NCBI GenBank assembly: GCA_003225005.1
Contig: QIAN01000107.1
Span: 85,156-149,155, forward strand
Length of the DNA: 64,000 bases
Reading direction: 5' to 3'
Source of the DNA: Acidobacteriota bacterium
GTDB lineage: Bacteria; Acidobacteriota; Terriglobia; Terriglobales; Acidobacteriaceae
Part shown: piece after piece, positions 25,860 to 35,193 of the stretch
Numbering within the stretch: the stretch's first letter is position 1
How the letters are laid out: each line of letters begins with the position of its first letter
Made by a program: the position numbers and the translations under genes
The notes under the pieces: model-generated
The model's database searches: none
What the model saw: the letters and a program-made list of their open reading frames with translations, nothing else
What the model was told of the DNA's origin: nothing

Positions 25860-26228
25860 GTGAAATGGTACGACGCCAAAAGTGATGCCGCCGCTCGCTT
25901 GCGTCAGCGCAAGCACGCCGTGCTACGCCGCTTCCAGATCCCTCCCGATGCTCTGCCCGGTTCGCTTGCCCTCACGCATCGCCGCTGCGGAACCCCCACC
26001 TGCCGCTGCGCCAAAGGCGAGGGACATCCCCTCTGGTCGCTAACCTTCATGGTCGACGGTAAAAAACGCGTGGAGCGCATCCCCGACGAGTGGGTGGAGC
26101 AGATCCGCCCTCTGGTCGAGCAGGGACGCGAGTTCAAAGACGCGGTGGCCGAGGTCTTCGCCGCTAACGCCCAACTGCTGGCGCTGTGGCGCCGGCAATC
26201 CACCCCCAAGAGGCCCAGGAAGCGGTGA
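25860..26228 (+). CDS. DUF6788-type transposon-accessory protein
   Basis: 122 residues from GTG 25860 (MKWYDAKSDAAARLRQRKHA). The core LTHRRCGTPTCRCAKGEGHP is a Cys/His cluster (C-x4-C-x-C) that probably binds zinc, followed by a WSLTFMVDGKKRVERIPDEW strand region that resembles the DUF6788 pattern. Such small genes often sit just before SEC-C transposases. Function is unknown; it may aid DNA binding. Start chosen from the promoter at 25821-25850. Confidence 0.65.
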   Translation: MKWYDAKSDAAARLRQRKHAVLRRFQIPPDALPGSLALTHRRCGTPTCRCAKGEGHPLWSLTFMVDGKKRVERIPDEWVEQIRPLVEQGREFKDAVAEVFAANAQLLALWRRQSTPKRPRKR

Positions 26229-26262
26229 ACCGTCCCCCTCTAGACCTCCAGCACAGCTGATC

Positions 26263-27737
26263 ATGGGCCTGACGATAAGCGATTCCGGCCCGAAATTTTC
26301 CAACCGGGTTGGGGCGCTTGCGTTTCCGCCAGCCATAGCGCGCAACGCTGCCTGCCATTGCGGCAGCGGCAGCAAGTACAAACGGTGCTGTTACGAGCAG
26401 GACGATGTCATTCGCCGGCAACTGCGCTTGCCTACCTTACCGCCATGGATCCTCAGCTCACGCGGTAAGCTTCACCAGTTCGAGAAATATGCCTGCCACG
26501 TCTTTGTCTTGCCGGCGTTGTTAGCGAGTTTGAACGACACGCGTCGCGCCCCGGAAATCTCCACCTTCGACGTGGTCAACAGCCTTCTACACTCTGCCCT
26601 GTTGCGCATCCCCAGCCTCAACGCTTTGGAAGGCGATCTGAAGGAAAGCGACTTCCAGAAGTTGATCGGCCGAACTCCCACTCCCGACGCGAAAGCCTTC
26701 AGTGCCGACGTGGTGGCAAACGTATTAGACAAGTTGCAACTGGGCGACGTGCGCCGCGCGCTCGCACAGGTCATCGCGAAGGCTGAGCGCAACAAAGCTT
26801 TCCGCGAAGGTTCCTACGGTGCCTTGCGCTGCGTGGCCATCGATGGCTGGGAGCCCTTCGCGTCCTACGATCGCCACTGCCCGCAGTGTTTGGTGCGCCA
26901 TCTCAAAGTCAAGCGCGCCGGGGGTGAGGTCGAAGAGGTGAAGCAGTACTATCATCGCTATGTCGTCGCCATGCTTCTCGGGCCTGTGCTAGACGTTGTC
27001 TTGGCCATCGAGCCACTGCTCAATGAGAAGGCTCACAGCGATACCGACGGCGAACACGCTGGCCACCAGGGTGAACTCACGGCCGCGCGGCGTCTCCTGG
27101 ATTCTCTGTACCAGACGTCGACGCTCTCTACGCCAACGGGCCCTGGATGGCTCAACTCGATGCTTACGGCTATGGCGGCTTCATCGTCCTCAAGAAAGAA
27201 AACAACGAGCCGCTCAAGGAAGCGCTTGCCTTATGGCAGGGCCAGAAGTCGTGCGAACATTCCGACGATGCCGACAGCAAAGAGCACGTTGAGTTCTGGG
27301 ATGCGGACGAGATCGATACGCTTCAGACCTACAAGGGACGAGTGCGTGTGATCCGGGCCGCCATCACCAAGCCCGACAAAGAACCGACGAGTTGGTGTTT
27401 TGCCATCATCGGTCAACCTGCGCGCAAGGTTTCACGCCGGACGGCGCTGAAGATCGTTCGTGCTCGCTGGCACCTCGAGGATACCGCCTTCAACCAGTGG
27501 GTCCAGCACTGGAACTTCGCCCACGTCTTCAGACACACGGCGAATGCTTTGCTGGCCGTCCTGCTGCTTTGGACGCTGGCTTTCGATCTGCTGCAGCTGT
27601 TCATCTATCGCCGGCTGAAACGTCCGCGGCGGCCCAAAGATCCCACCCACACCATCCGTCACCTCGTCGAAGTCATGCTGCGCGAGGTAGCCACCTTTGC
27701 CAGAGCCCATTCCTTGGACGGAACTGCTAGACAGTAG
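26263..27737 (+). pseudogene. SEC-C/DDE transposase, frameshifted
   Basis: N-terminal SEC-C zinc motif CHCGSGSKYKRCCYEQ (residues about 45-60), then a helical region and a DDE nuclease: first Asp in AIDGWEPF, second in VDALYANGPW, Glu in RARWHLEDTAFNQW. The first frame runs to 27351 but loses sense after RRLLDSL (about 27105); the correct frame is one base back, from VPDVDALYANGPW to TAG 27735-27737. Some ten residues also seem missing at the join. No slippery heptamer is visible, so a deletion is more likely than programmed frameshifting. Resembles IS4-like or ISNCY transposases. Confidence 0.8.
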
Positions 27738-28017
27738 CTGAGGCGGCGCCGGAGCCGAGCTTAAGTGGGCGGCACGGAGACACCGGCTCTGAACCAGCCC
27801 CGCATCTTTCCCCGCGAGGAGGCGGTCGACTCGTCCGACAACCGATATCGAACCGGCCAACCTAACGCCTTCGTGTGCTCCGGTACCACTCCAACGGCAT
27901 GCTCAGGTCTAAGCTGACACACGCTTGCTGTTAGAAGCGGAACTCCTGGGTGGCCGGCACCTTCCATTGCTGTGATCGCCCGGACGAGTTATCATGCCGT
28001 CCGGTTTTGGAGGGCAC
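27738..28017. other. 280-bp gap after the IS-like unit
   Basis: No gene seen on either strand. The right end of the element should lie here but no terminal repeat could be matched to the left side. Confidence 0.45.
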
Positions 28018-28482
28018 ATGAAACCACCGTTTCTTGCTATTACTCTCACCCTGGCTGCGCTGCTCGCGGCGCAGCCGTCTCAGGCCCAAAATGCCTTTAC
28101 CCCCGACCAGGTGAAATACGGTCCGGCGCCGCCGTTTTTGCCGGTAGGTGCGCAGCTTGCGGTCCTCGAAGGTGATCCGATGGCTTCATCGGGCGATTTC
28201 ACCATTCGCCTCAAGATGCCGGACGGTTACAAGGTCGCGCCGCACACACATCCCAGCCGGGAGAACGTGACAGTGCTCTCGGGCACTCTCAAAGTGGGTA
28301 TGGGAGATCAGTTTGACGCCGGCAAGATGATGAGCTTCGGGTCGGGCAGCTTCGCCTACCTGGATCCCAGCATGCACCACTACGCCATGGCGTCCGGTGC
28401 AACCGTAATCCAAATTCACGGAGCGTCGCCGGTGAAGTTCAACTACGTCAATCCGGCGGACGACCCCAGCATGAAGAAATGA
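28018..28482 (+). CDS. exported cupin-domain protein
   Basis: 154 residues from ATG 28018, with GGAGGG 5 bp upstream, which decides this start over ATG 27994. Signal peptide (MKPPFLAITLTLAALLAAQP), then a cupin barrel: HTHPSRENVTVLSGTLKVG is cupin motif 1 with His/Glu metal ligands and LDPSMHHYAMA is motif 2 with His. Likely a periplasmic metal-binding protein; substrate unknown. Followed by unassigned sequence and convergent with dnaJ. Confidence 0.85.
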   Translation: MKPPFLAITLTLAALLAAQPSQAQNAFTPDQVKYGPAPPFLPVGAQLAVLEGDPMASSGDFTIRLKMPDGYKVAPHTHPSRENVTVLSGTLKVGMGDQFDAGKMMSFGSGSFAYLDPSMHHYAMASGATVIQIHGASPVKFNYVNPADDPSMKK

Positions 28483-28646
28483 GGAACCGGAGCGGGAGCT
28501 TGCTCAACCAAGGTCTCCGCCATGGGTGGGGAGGGACGAGCTCCCCGCCGCCGAAGGCCGAGCGGACTCAGTTCGGCAAGTAATCACAAGGAGCCGGTTC
28601 GTCTTCCAGTCAAGCAATTTGGTAAAGGGTTGCCTTGTCGGAAGAA

Positions 28647-28781
28647 TCAGCGGCTGTTGCCGGCGCCCCATCTCCTGAAAAATGAATCAAGGGTGAAGTA
28701 AGCCCCAGCTGCGAGAATGGCGAGAAGGCCAACGACAGCAAGTGCGTTTCGACAATAGCGGTATAGTTTTCCATCCGTCAA
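28647..28781 (-). CDS. possible 44-residue single-pass membrane peptide
   Basis: A TTG start at 28781, 11 bp after the dnaJ stop, opens 44 codons: a basic N-end (DGKLYRYCRN), one hydrophobic helix (ALAVVGLLAILAAGAYF) and a basic end (FFRRWGAGNSR). The topology is realistic, but the start codon is rare and the ribosome site weak. Position suggests a third gene of the dnaK-dnaJ unit. No family recognised. Confidence 0.3.
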   Translation of the reverse strand: MTDGKLYRYCRNALAVVGLLAILAAGAYFTLDSFFRRWGAGNSR

Positions 28782-28792
28782 CCGATCCGTTA

Positions 28793-30019
28793 CTAAACCT
28801 TCGTCCACAACTCCGCCCGCGGATCTTCGGGGTTTAGCGTTGCCAGTTCGCGCAGAAGTTCCTTGGTGCGCTCATCACGGGGCATTGGGATCTTGACCGT
28901 TATTTCAACGATCTCATCACCGCGTGTGCCCTCCTGGGTGGCCGAAGGCACGCCTTTTTCACGTAGCCGCAATTTTTGCCCGGGCTGGGTTCCCGGAGGA
29001 ATCTTCAACAACGCGCGCCCATCAATGGTTGGAACCTCGATTTTTGCACCTAAGGCAGCTTCCGTCACCGTGACCGGCACGCTGAGGTGGATGTCGTCGC
29101 CTTCACGGCGAAAGATGGGGTGCTCGCCGGTGCGAATAATCACAAAGAGGTCGCCGGTGGGACCGCCGTGGGCTCCGGCGTTGCCTTTGCCGGGAATGCG
29201 AATGCGCTGGCCGTCGCGCGTGCCGGGTTTGATGCGTACTTCGAGCGGTTCCGTTCGCTCGACCGTGCCTTCCCCGTGGCAGGTAGGGCAGGTAGAGATG
29301 TTCTTGCCGGTTCCATGGCAGCGCGGACACTGCACGTTAAATTTCATCCGCCCGCCGGTCTGCGTGACCTGCCCCGTTCCGTTGCATTGCGGGCACTTGC
29401 CGGGCTGTTCGAGAAATCCCTGGCCATGGCAATTTGAGCAGACATCCTGGCGCGAGATGTTGATCCGCATCACGCCGCCGCGAATGGCCGTCCAGAAGGG
29501 CACGTTGACCTGGTACTCAAGGTCGGTACCGGGCTCGGGGCGCTCCTCGGCGGCTGCCGTCCCGCGTCCTCCGCCGAAGATGCCGGAGAAGATATCGCGG
29601 AAGCTGCCGCTTCCAGCAGCGCCGCGTCCCTCGCGACCCGCATTCTCGAACATGTCAGAGAAATCGAAACCGCCGAAATCGACATTGACGCCCTGGCCAC
29701 GAGCATTCCCCTGTCCGCCGCTCTGAAACCCGCCCGCGCCGCCGCCGGCTCGGGCATAGGCCTCAGCCGTTGCCGGATCAATGTTGTCGGAATAGAAACC
29801 GACCTGATCGTAGATCTTGCGTTTCTTGGGATCGCTGAGAACTTCGTTGGCCTCGGAGAGCGCCTTGAATTTCTCCTCCGCAGCCTTGTCACCGGGGTTT
29901 ACATCAGGATGGTACTTACGCGCCAGCTTGCGGAATGCCTTGCGGATATCCTCCGCCGAGGCGGACTTCTTCACGCCGAGGGTTTCGTAGTAGTCCTTCT
30001 TGCTTGTGGTGGTCGCCAT
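28793..30019 (-). CDS. dnaJ: chaperone DnaJ
   Basis: 408 residues. J domain with HPD ([13 protein letters not shown]), Gly/Phe-rich linker ([16 protein letters not shown]), four CxxCxGxG-type zinc repeats ([32 protein letters not shown]) and the C-terminal peptide-binding domain. It delivers substrates to DnaK and stimulates its ATPase. It follows dnaK by 110 bp, with a hairpin at 30065-30087 in the gap. No grpE is nearby. Confidence 0.97.
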   Translation of the reverse strand: MATTTSKKDYYETLGVKKSASAEDIRKAFRKLARKYHPDVNPGDKAAEEKFKALSEANEVLSDPKKRKIYDQVGFYSDNIDPATAEAYARAGGGAGGFQSGGQGNARGQGVNVDFGGFDFSDMFENAGREGRGAAGSGSFRDIFSGIFGGGRGTAAAEERPEPGTDLEYQVNVPFWTAIRGGVMRINISRQDVCSNCHGQGFLEQPGKCPQCNGTGQVTQTGGRMKFNVQCPRCHGTGKNISTCPTCHGEGTVERTEPLEVRIKPGTRDGQRIRIPGKGNAGAHGGPTGDLFVIIRTGEHPIFRREGDDIHLSVPVTVTEAALGAKIEVPTIDGRALLKIPPGTQPGQKLRLREKGVPSATQEGTRGDEIVEITVKIPMPRDERTKELLRELATLNPEDPRAELWTKV

Positions 30020-30064
30020 TCACGTTCGGCACTGCGTCTCAAACCCGCACGAAACAAACAGTAC

Positions 30065-30087
30065 GGCGCGGGCTCCAGTCCCGCGCC
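30065..30087. repeat. dnaK-dnaJ intergenic hairpin
   Basis: GGCGCGGG (30065-30072) and CCCGCGCC (30080-30087) form a perfect 8-bp stem with a 7-base loop. There is no T run on either side, so it looks more like an mRNA-stability or repeat hairpin than a terminator. It could set the dnaK:dnaJ ratio. Confidence 0.6.
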
Positions 30088-30129
30088 ACTACAGTTCCAG
30101 CTGAAAGCTGTCGGCTGAGCGCTGACAGC

Positions 30130-32076
30130 TTACTTTTTGTCTTCCACGTCCACGTACTCGGCATCAATCACGCCTTCGTCTTTCTTACCTTGACCGTTGC
30201 CGCCAGCCGACGCGCCTGCGCCGTCGGTTGAAGCGCCGCCACTCGGACCTGCGCCTTGTGGTGCGCCCTGCGGCTGAGCCGCTTTGTACATCTGTTCGGC
30301 CAACTTGTGCGAGGCCTGGGTCAGAGTCTCGCGTGCCTTGTCCATCTGGGCCTTGGCGTTTGACTCCAGCGCTTTCTTGGCATCGGCAACGGCGTTTTCG
30401 ACATCTCCGCGCTCGGAGCCCGAGATCTTATCGCCGTGCTCACGCAGCATCTTCTCGACGTTGTAGACCAGAGAGTCGAGCTGATTCTTAGCCTCGATCG
30501 ACTCGCGCTGAGCCTTGTCTTCCGCCGAGTGTGCGTCAGCTTCCTTGGCCATGCGTTCGACTTCTTCTTTCGATAGACCCGAAGATGACGTAATCGTGAT
30601 CTTCTGGTCTTTCTGCGTGGCCGTATCTTTTGCAGTCACATTAAGGATGCCGTTGGCGTCGATGTCGAACGTCACCTCAATCTGCGGTACTCCACGCGGG
30701 GCCGGGGGAATCCCGGTCAGGTGGAACTTACCCAAGGTCCGGTTCTGAGCCGCCATGGGTCGCTCGCCCTGCAGCACGTGGACTTCGACTGAAGTCTGAC
30801 TGTCGGCTGCGGTCGAGAACGTTTCCGTCTTGCGGGTGGGAATCGTCGTGTTGCGCGGAATCATTGGGGTAGCTACGCCACCCAGCGTCTCGATTGCCAA
30901 GGTCAGGGGAGTCACGTCCAGCAGCAGAAGGTCCTTTACTTCGCCGCCCAACACGCCACCTTGAATAGCCGCACCGATCGCCACGACCTCGTCCGGGTTG
31001 ACGCCCTTATGCGGTTCCTTGCCAAACAGTTCCTTCACCAGAGACTGAATGCGCGGCATGCGCGTCTGTCCTCCGACCAAGACCACTTCATTGATCTTGC
31101 TGGCATCGATGCCCGCGTCCTTCATGCACTGCTTGCACGGACCAACGGAGCGCTGAATGATGTCTTCGACCATCGACTCCAGCTTCGCGCGCGTCAGTTT
31201 CTTGACCAGATGCTTTGGCCCGGCAGCGTCGGCGGTGATGAAGGGCAGGTTGATCTCATGCTCCATCGTGGTCGACAGTTCAATCTTGGCGCGCTCTGCC
31301 GCATCGCGCAGCCGCTGGAGGGCCATTTCGTTTCCCTTACCGCGCAAGTCCAGGCCTTCGTCCTTCTTGAATTCCTCAATGAGCCAATCGACGATGCGTT
31401 GGTCAAGGTTGTCGCCACCTAAGTGGGTGTCACCGTTGGTGGCCTTGACTTCGATAACGCCTTCGCCTACTTCCAAAATCGAAATATCAAACGTGCCGCC
31501 GCCGAAGTCGTAGACCGCAATAGTTTCGTCCTTGCCTTTGTCGAGACCGTAGGCCAGCGCGGCCGCCGTTGGCTCGTTGATGATTCGCTTCACGTCGAGC
31601 CCGGCGATTTGTCCGGCATCCTTGGTAGCCTGCCGCTGCGCGTCGTTGAAGTAGGCCGGCACGGTGATGACCGCCTCATTCACCTTTTCGCCCAGATAGT
31701 CCTCTGCTGCCTTTTTTAACTTTTGCAGGATCATGGCGGAAATCTGCGGAGGTGTGTGCTCCTTGCCTTGCGCCAATATGGCTACGTGGTCGCCCGACTT
31801 GACCACCTTGTAAGGCACCATCTTGATTTCTTCTGATACCTCGTCATAGCGGCGTCCCATAAACCGCTTGATCGAATAAACCGTGTTCTCCGGATTGGTG
31901 ATGGCTTGCCGCTTGGCCACCTGTCCGACGAGGCGTTCACCTGTCTTGGTAAAACCAACTACTGAAGGCGTAGTCCGCCCTCCCTCTTCATTAGGGATAA
32001 CCTTGGGTTCGCCACCCTCCATCACTGCCACACAGGAATTCGTAGTCCCAAGGTCAATGCCGATTATCTTGGCCAT
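30130..32076 (-). CDS. dnaK: chaperone DnaK (Hsp70)
   Basis: 648 residues. ATPase motifs [40 protein letters not shown] and [20 protein letters not shown]; substrate domain with [18 protein letters not shown]-terminal lid ending [20 protein letters not shown], the normal acidic tail. It folds and protects proteins with DnaJ and GrpE. An AGAGGAG ribosome site precedes the ATG. Upstream are a sigma70-like promoter and a HAIR-like site, consistent with repression by the HspR-like protein encoded at 23155-23556. Confidence 0.98.
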   Translation of the reverse strand: MAKIIGIDLGTTNSCVAVMEGGEPKVIPNEEGGRTTPSVVGFTKTGERLVGQVAKRQAITNPENTVYSIKRFMGRRYDEVSEEIKMVPYKVVKSGDHVAILAQGKEHTPPQISAMILQKLKKAAEDYLGEKVNEAVITVPAYFNDAQRQATKDAGQIAGLDVKRIINEPTAAALAYGLDKGKDETIAVYDFGGGTFDISILEVGEGVIEVKATNGDTHLGGDNLDQRIVDWLIEEFKKDEGLDLRGKGNEMALQRLRDAAERAKIELSTTMEHEINLPFITADAAGPKHLVKKLTRAKLESMVEDIIQRSVGPCKQCMKDAGIDASKINEVVLVGGQTRMPRIQSLVKELFGKEPHKGVNPDEVVAIGAAIQGGVLGGEVKDLLLLDVTPLTLAIETLGGVATPMIPRNTTIPTRKTETFSTAADSQTSVEVHVLQGERPMAAQNRTLGKFHLTGIPPAPRGVPQIEVTFDIDANGILNVTAKDTATQKDQKITITSSSGLSKEEVERMAKEADAHSAEDKAQRESIEAKNQLDSLVYNVEKMLREHGDKISGSERGDVENAVADAKKALESNAKAQMDKARETLTQASHKLAEQMYKAAQPQGAPQGAGPSGGASTDGAGASAGGNGQGKKDEGVIDAEYVDVEDKK

Positions 32077-32140
32077 AGTCGTCTCCTCTTGATGCTATAA
32101 GTGCTTTGTAATCAATGTGATTATGATTGCCAACAATGCC

Positions 32141-32169
32141 ATGCTAAGACCTGAGTGCAATGTTGTCAA
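32141..32169 (-). promoter_or_regulatory. dnaK promoter
   Basis: On the minus strand, TTGACA (32169-32164), a 17-bp spacer and TAGCAT (32146-32141). Spacing and -35 are consensus; the -10 is a reasonable match. The 5' leader to ATG 32076 would be about 58 nt. Overlapped by the HAIR-like operator. Confidence 0.7.
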
Positions 32170-32170
32170 G
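32150..32170 (-). promoter_or_regulatory. HAIR-like HspR operator of dnaK
   Basis: Minus strand CTTGACA-N7-ACTCAGG. The HspR consensus is CTTGAGT-N7-ACTCAAG; 11 of 14 positions match and the seven-base spacer is exact. The left arm contains the -35 box and the right arm lies in the spacer, so bound repressor would block RNA polymerase. Confidence 0.65.
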
Positions 32171-32587
32171 GTTTAGATGCTGCGGATGCTAAGGAAGTTG
32201 CGGGGGTGATTGAGGCGCCTAGTGATGGTGCCGGTAAGATCTACAGCCCCCCCGGTCGATCTCCAGCCGCCAAATCGGCTCCGTCGCCCAACGACTGATC
32301 AATGCTCCGCCGGCGCGAACAAGACCAGCGCGCAGGAGCGAAGTGGAGACACGGTTGATTTTTTCCGTGCGCCACGCACCCGACAACGCATGCGACCCCT
32401 GGCAGCCCAGCAGAAGGGTTCGGGCCCGGATACAAATTCGATCCCATGTGCTGGGCTGTCGGTCCGACGGGCGCAATTGTAGCGCGGGTGCTTCTTCTTT
32501 GTCCCTCTGATTCCTTTGCTCAATTTTCCGAGCCATGCCCGGCCTGAAGTGGAAGCCTGACGCCTGCCTTGTATTACTATCCTGGCG
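32171..32587. other. 417-bp gap between dnaK promoter and the membrane-protein gene
   Basis: Divergent intergenic region. Open frames on both strands are shadows without ribosome sites. No RNA gene recognised. Confidence 0.5.
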
Positions 32588-34162
32588 ATGAGTTCTCGTG
32601 TTGGACGATGGCTCGGCGATCCGCTCCTTCTTTTGTCTCTGACTGCGGGCCTGCTGGCTTTCGTTGTGCAATCGGGCGAGTTGGGGACGGCCGACACGAT
32701 GCATCGGCTTCAAACTACGCATTGGCTGTGGACCTCGGAGCCACAGGTTTTCCCCAACGAGTATCCCGGGTTCGGCCTGCACGGCCGTGGAGGTCGGCTC
32801 TATAGCTGGTATGGCATCGGCCAGTCGCTGCTTATGCTGCCCGCGGATCTGCTTGGAACGTGGGCTGCGCACTGGGCGATCTTTTCTGGATACGGCGACG
32901 ATCCCGCCGTGCGCAGCATCGTCGTCAGTTACATCACGAATATTGTGATCAACGTGCTGACCGCGCTCATCGCATTCCGACTGCTGCGTCAGCTGCGCTT
33001 TGGCGTGAGAGAGTCAATGGCGGGTGTGCTGGCATTGATGTTCTGCACCACTCATCTCCACTACACCCAGAACATGATGGAGAACAACTCCATCATGTTG
33101 CTCACGCTTACTGGATTTTCATTTCAGTATGAGTGGCTGCGGACCGGCAGCCAGCGTGCACTTTTCCTTGGCTCGTGCGCGCTCGGACTGAATCTGCTGA
33201 CACGTCTCACCACCGGTTTGGATCTCATCGCGGGAGGAATCCTTGTCTTGCTCGTGCTGTGGTTCGAAGGAGCGCCGGGTCGCGGGTGGTGGCGACGTCT
33301 TATCGCTTACAGCCAAGTCGCCGCACCTGTTTACATATTCTTTTTCTTGATCGATCGTGCGTACCAGTTCTATCGCTTTGAGTCATTTACCAATACATAT
33401 GTCGCGCTGTTTGCCGAGCAACAACGCCTGCAGGATCCTTCGCTGCCGGCGAATTTTCCCTGGAGTACGCCCTTTCACGTCGGTTTCCTCGGCGCGCTCG
33501 TCCAGCCGGAAAAATCTATTTTTCTGTTCGATCCGCTTCTCGTCTTGGCGATTGTTCTTTTGGTTCTCCTCTGGAAAGTGTTGACTCCAGAAGTTCGCGC
33601 ATTTGGCTTAACATCACTTCTCTTACTGCTCGGCTACATCAGCTTCTATGCCCGATACACTTATTGGAGCGGCGACTTCGCCTGGGGCGATCGATATGTT
33701 TCAACCGCGGTTGAACTGGTCGCGCTGATTGCCGTCCCACTTTTGATGCGCTATCGCGAGCGATTCGGAGTGACGATCTGGCGCGCGGGGTGGGGGGTGG
33801 TTGCTGTCAGCCTGATTATTCAGTTGGCGTCGCTGGCCTTTTGGGTGCCGCTGGAGATCTACCAGATGGAGACGCTGGGTCATCCCACGTTTGTGATTGC
33901 TCTGCGTTTCAAGAACATCTTGGCCTTCGCGCTCGGCAAGATGGATGCCTGGGGTTTGAACAATGAAGCCATGACACAGGACGCGTGGGATTACGTGCAC
34001 ATCACGACGTGGAATTTTCTGCCGCTTCTGCTTTGGCGTGTAGGGGCAGCGCCGGGCTGGGTAGTGAAGACTGCGTTGGCTGTTTGGCTCGCCGCGATCA
34101 CGGCGTTGGCGGCGGTGTTGTTACGGTTACAAAGCATCTTGCGAACGGTCGCCGAGGGCTAA
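32588..34162 (+). CDS. polytopic membrane protein, GT-C glycosyltransferase-like
   Basis: 524 residues with about 10-12 membrane helices. The first large outer loop (GELGTADTMHRLQTTHWLW, then RLYSWYGIGQSLLMLPADLL) and the pattern of helices resemble the GT-C lipid-linked-sugar glycosyltransferases, but the typical catalytic Asp/Glu motif is not clear. A role in transferring sugars to lipid or protein is inference from layout only. It converges on a 41-residue basic gene. Confidence 0.6.
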   Translation: MSSRVGRWLGDPLLLLSLTAGLLAFVVQSGELGTADTMHRLQTTHWLWTSEPQVFPNEYPGFGLHGRGGRLYSWYGIGQSLLMLPADLLGTWAAHWAIFSGYGDDPAVRSIVVSYITNIVINVLTALIAFRLLRQLRFGVRESMAGVLALMFCTTHLHYTQNMMENNSIMLLTLTGFSFQYEWLRTGSQRALFLGSCALGLNLLTRLTTGLDLIAGGILVLLVLWFEGAPGRGWWRRLIAYSQVAAPVYIFFFLIDRAYQFYRFESFTNTYVALFAEQQRLQDPSLPANFPWSTPFHVGFLGALVQPEKSIFLFDPLLVLAIVLLVLLWKVLTPEVRAFGLTSLLLLLGYISFYARYTYWSGDFAWGDRYVSTAVELVALIAVPLLMRYRERFGVTIWRAGWGVVAVSLIIQLASLAFWVPLEIYQMETLGHPTFVIALRFKNILAFALGKMDAWGLNNEAMTQDAWDYVHITTWNFLPLLLWRVGAAPGWVVKTALAVWLAAITALAAVLLRLQSILRTVAEG

Positions 34163-34181
34163 CGCTTGACGCTCGCGGATT

Positions 34182-34307
34182 TTATTTCCGTTTGCGACGT
34201 GCAGTGCGGGTCGCCTTGGGCAGGTGAGCGACAGTGCGCTTTCTCCTGGCGGCTGCGGTTTTCTTGATGTTCCTCCTGGCTGCTGTTCTCTGTTTTGTAC
34301 TTGGCAT
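34182..34307 (-). CDS. 41-residue highly basic protein
   Basis: ATG 34307 with GGGGAGAG about 5 bp upstream. The product starts MPSTKQRTAARRNIKKTAAA and ends TARRKRK; about 40% is Arg or Lys. Such small, Ala/Lys/Arg-rich proteins are known from soil bacteria and resemble histone-H1-like or RNA/DNA-binding tails. It lies 19 bp past the end of the convergent membrane-protein gene. Below the usual ORF cutoff, so easily missed. Confidence 0.7.
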   Translation of the reverse strand: MPSTKQRTAARRNIKKTAAARRKRTVAHLPKATRTARRKRK

Positions 34308-34411
34308 GGATCTCTCCCCGACGGTTTAATAATGCGGTTCCTACTTCGAGGGAGAGAGTGAGAGGGAAGTGGGTTCTAGTAATTTTTCAACGCGAGAAAG
34401 GGCTTTGAGCT

Positions 34412-35134
34412 TCAGTCATACTTCTCATACCGGACAGACTTCCTGTCCCAGCCCAGCGACCTAAGCAGCTCGCGATTCGCTTTGACCATTTTATCGAGCC
34501 CGCAAACGTAGGCGTGCATGTCAGTCCTGCTTTGCGCAATGCCCGGAACGTGTTCCTGCACATAGCCGCGCAGACCTTGCCACTCCACGCTGCCGCGACT
34601 GAGAGTGGGCAAGTAATGAAAGTTAGGCCGCTCGCTGGCGAGGCGCAGGAATTCGTCGTGGTAGTAAATATCCCTTTCGTAGCGGCTTCCCAACACCAGC
34701 CAGAACTGTTTTCCCTGATGGCGTAGCTGGTCTGTCAGTAGCCAGTGCAGCATGGAGCGGAAGGGGGAGATGCCCGTGCCCGTCGCGATGAAGATCGTAT
34801 CGCGCAGGGGTGGACGTAAGATGAAATCGCCAAACGGACCCTGGCAGTGAATCTCATCTCCTGCTTGCATGTCGCAGAGAAAGTTCGACATGAAGCCATC
34901 CTGCACGCGGTTGAGGCACAGCGCGAAGCGGGGATCTTCTCCCGGTGGCGAGGCGATTGAATAGGCGCGGGTGAGTTCCTCGCCATCGGGTTTGACTTGC
35001 TTGAAGGACAGCCATTGCCCGGACACGAAGCCGAAGCGCCTCATGCCGAGCATCTCGAACTCGAGGTGCTTCGTGAGTTCGGATAAAGATACGGAGCGCA
35101 CAAGATGTGCAATGTGAGTTTCAAAGGCAGCCAT
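34412..35134 (-). CDS. FAD-dependent ferredoxin/flavodoxin-NADP reductase-like protein
   Basis: 240 residues. FAD domain with ELTRAYSIASPPGEDPR (RxYS motif) and FGDFILRPP; NAD(P) domain with FIATGTGISPFRSMLHWLL and the C-terminal YVCGLDKMVKANRELLRSLG. Close in length and motifs to Fpr. It passes electrons between NADPH and ferredoxin/flavodoxin, or to an oxygenase. It follows glmS by 59 bp on the same strand, possibly cotranscribed. Confidence 0.88.
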   Translation of the reverse strand: MAAFETHIAHLVRSVSLSELTKHLEFEMLGMRRFGFVSGQWLSFKQVKPDGEELTRAYSIASPPGEDPRFALCLNRVQDGFMSNFLCDMQAGDEIHCQGPFGDFILRPPLRDTIFIATGTGISPFRSMLHWLLTDQLRHQGKQFWLVLGSRYERDIYYHDEFLRLASERPNFHYLPTLSRGSVEWQGLRGYVQEHVPGIAQSRTDMHAYVCGLDKMVKANRELLRSLGWDRKSVRYEKYD

Positions 35135-35193
35135 TCACTATGTAGATGAAAGTCAATGTGCCGAAGAAGCGAAAGTTGGGATGCGAAGGACTT

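Larger units (their letters stand above)
25821..27737 (+). mobile_element. IS-like unit: DUF6788-type ORF plus SEC-C/DDE transposase
   Basis: Two co-directional ORFs, the small DUF6788-type gene and a transposase, with its own promoter. The span given is that of promoter and genes, not of the element, because I could not define terminal inverted repeats or a target duplication. The frameshift in the transposase suggests the copy is inactive. Confidence 0.6.

Noticed and set aside
27095..27145. programmed -1 frameshift in the transposase
   Set aside because: No slippery heptamer and about ten conserved residues seem to be missing at the join, which fits a deletion better.
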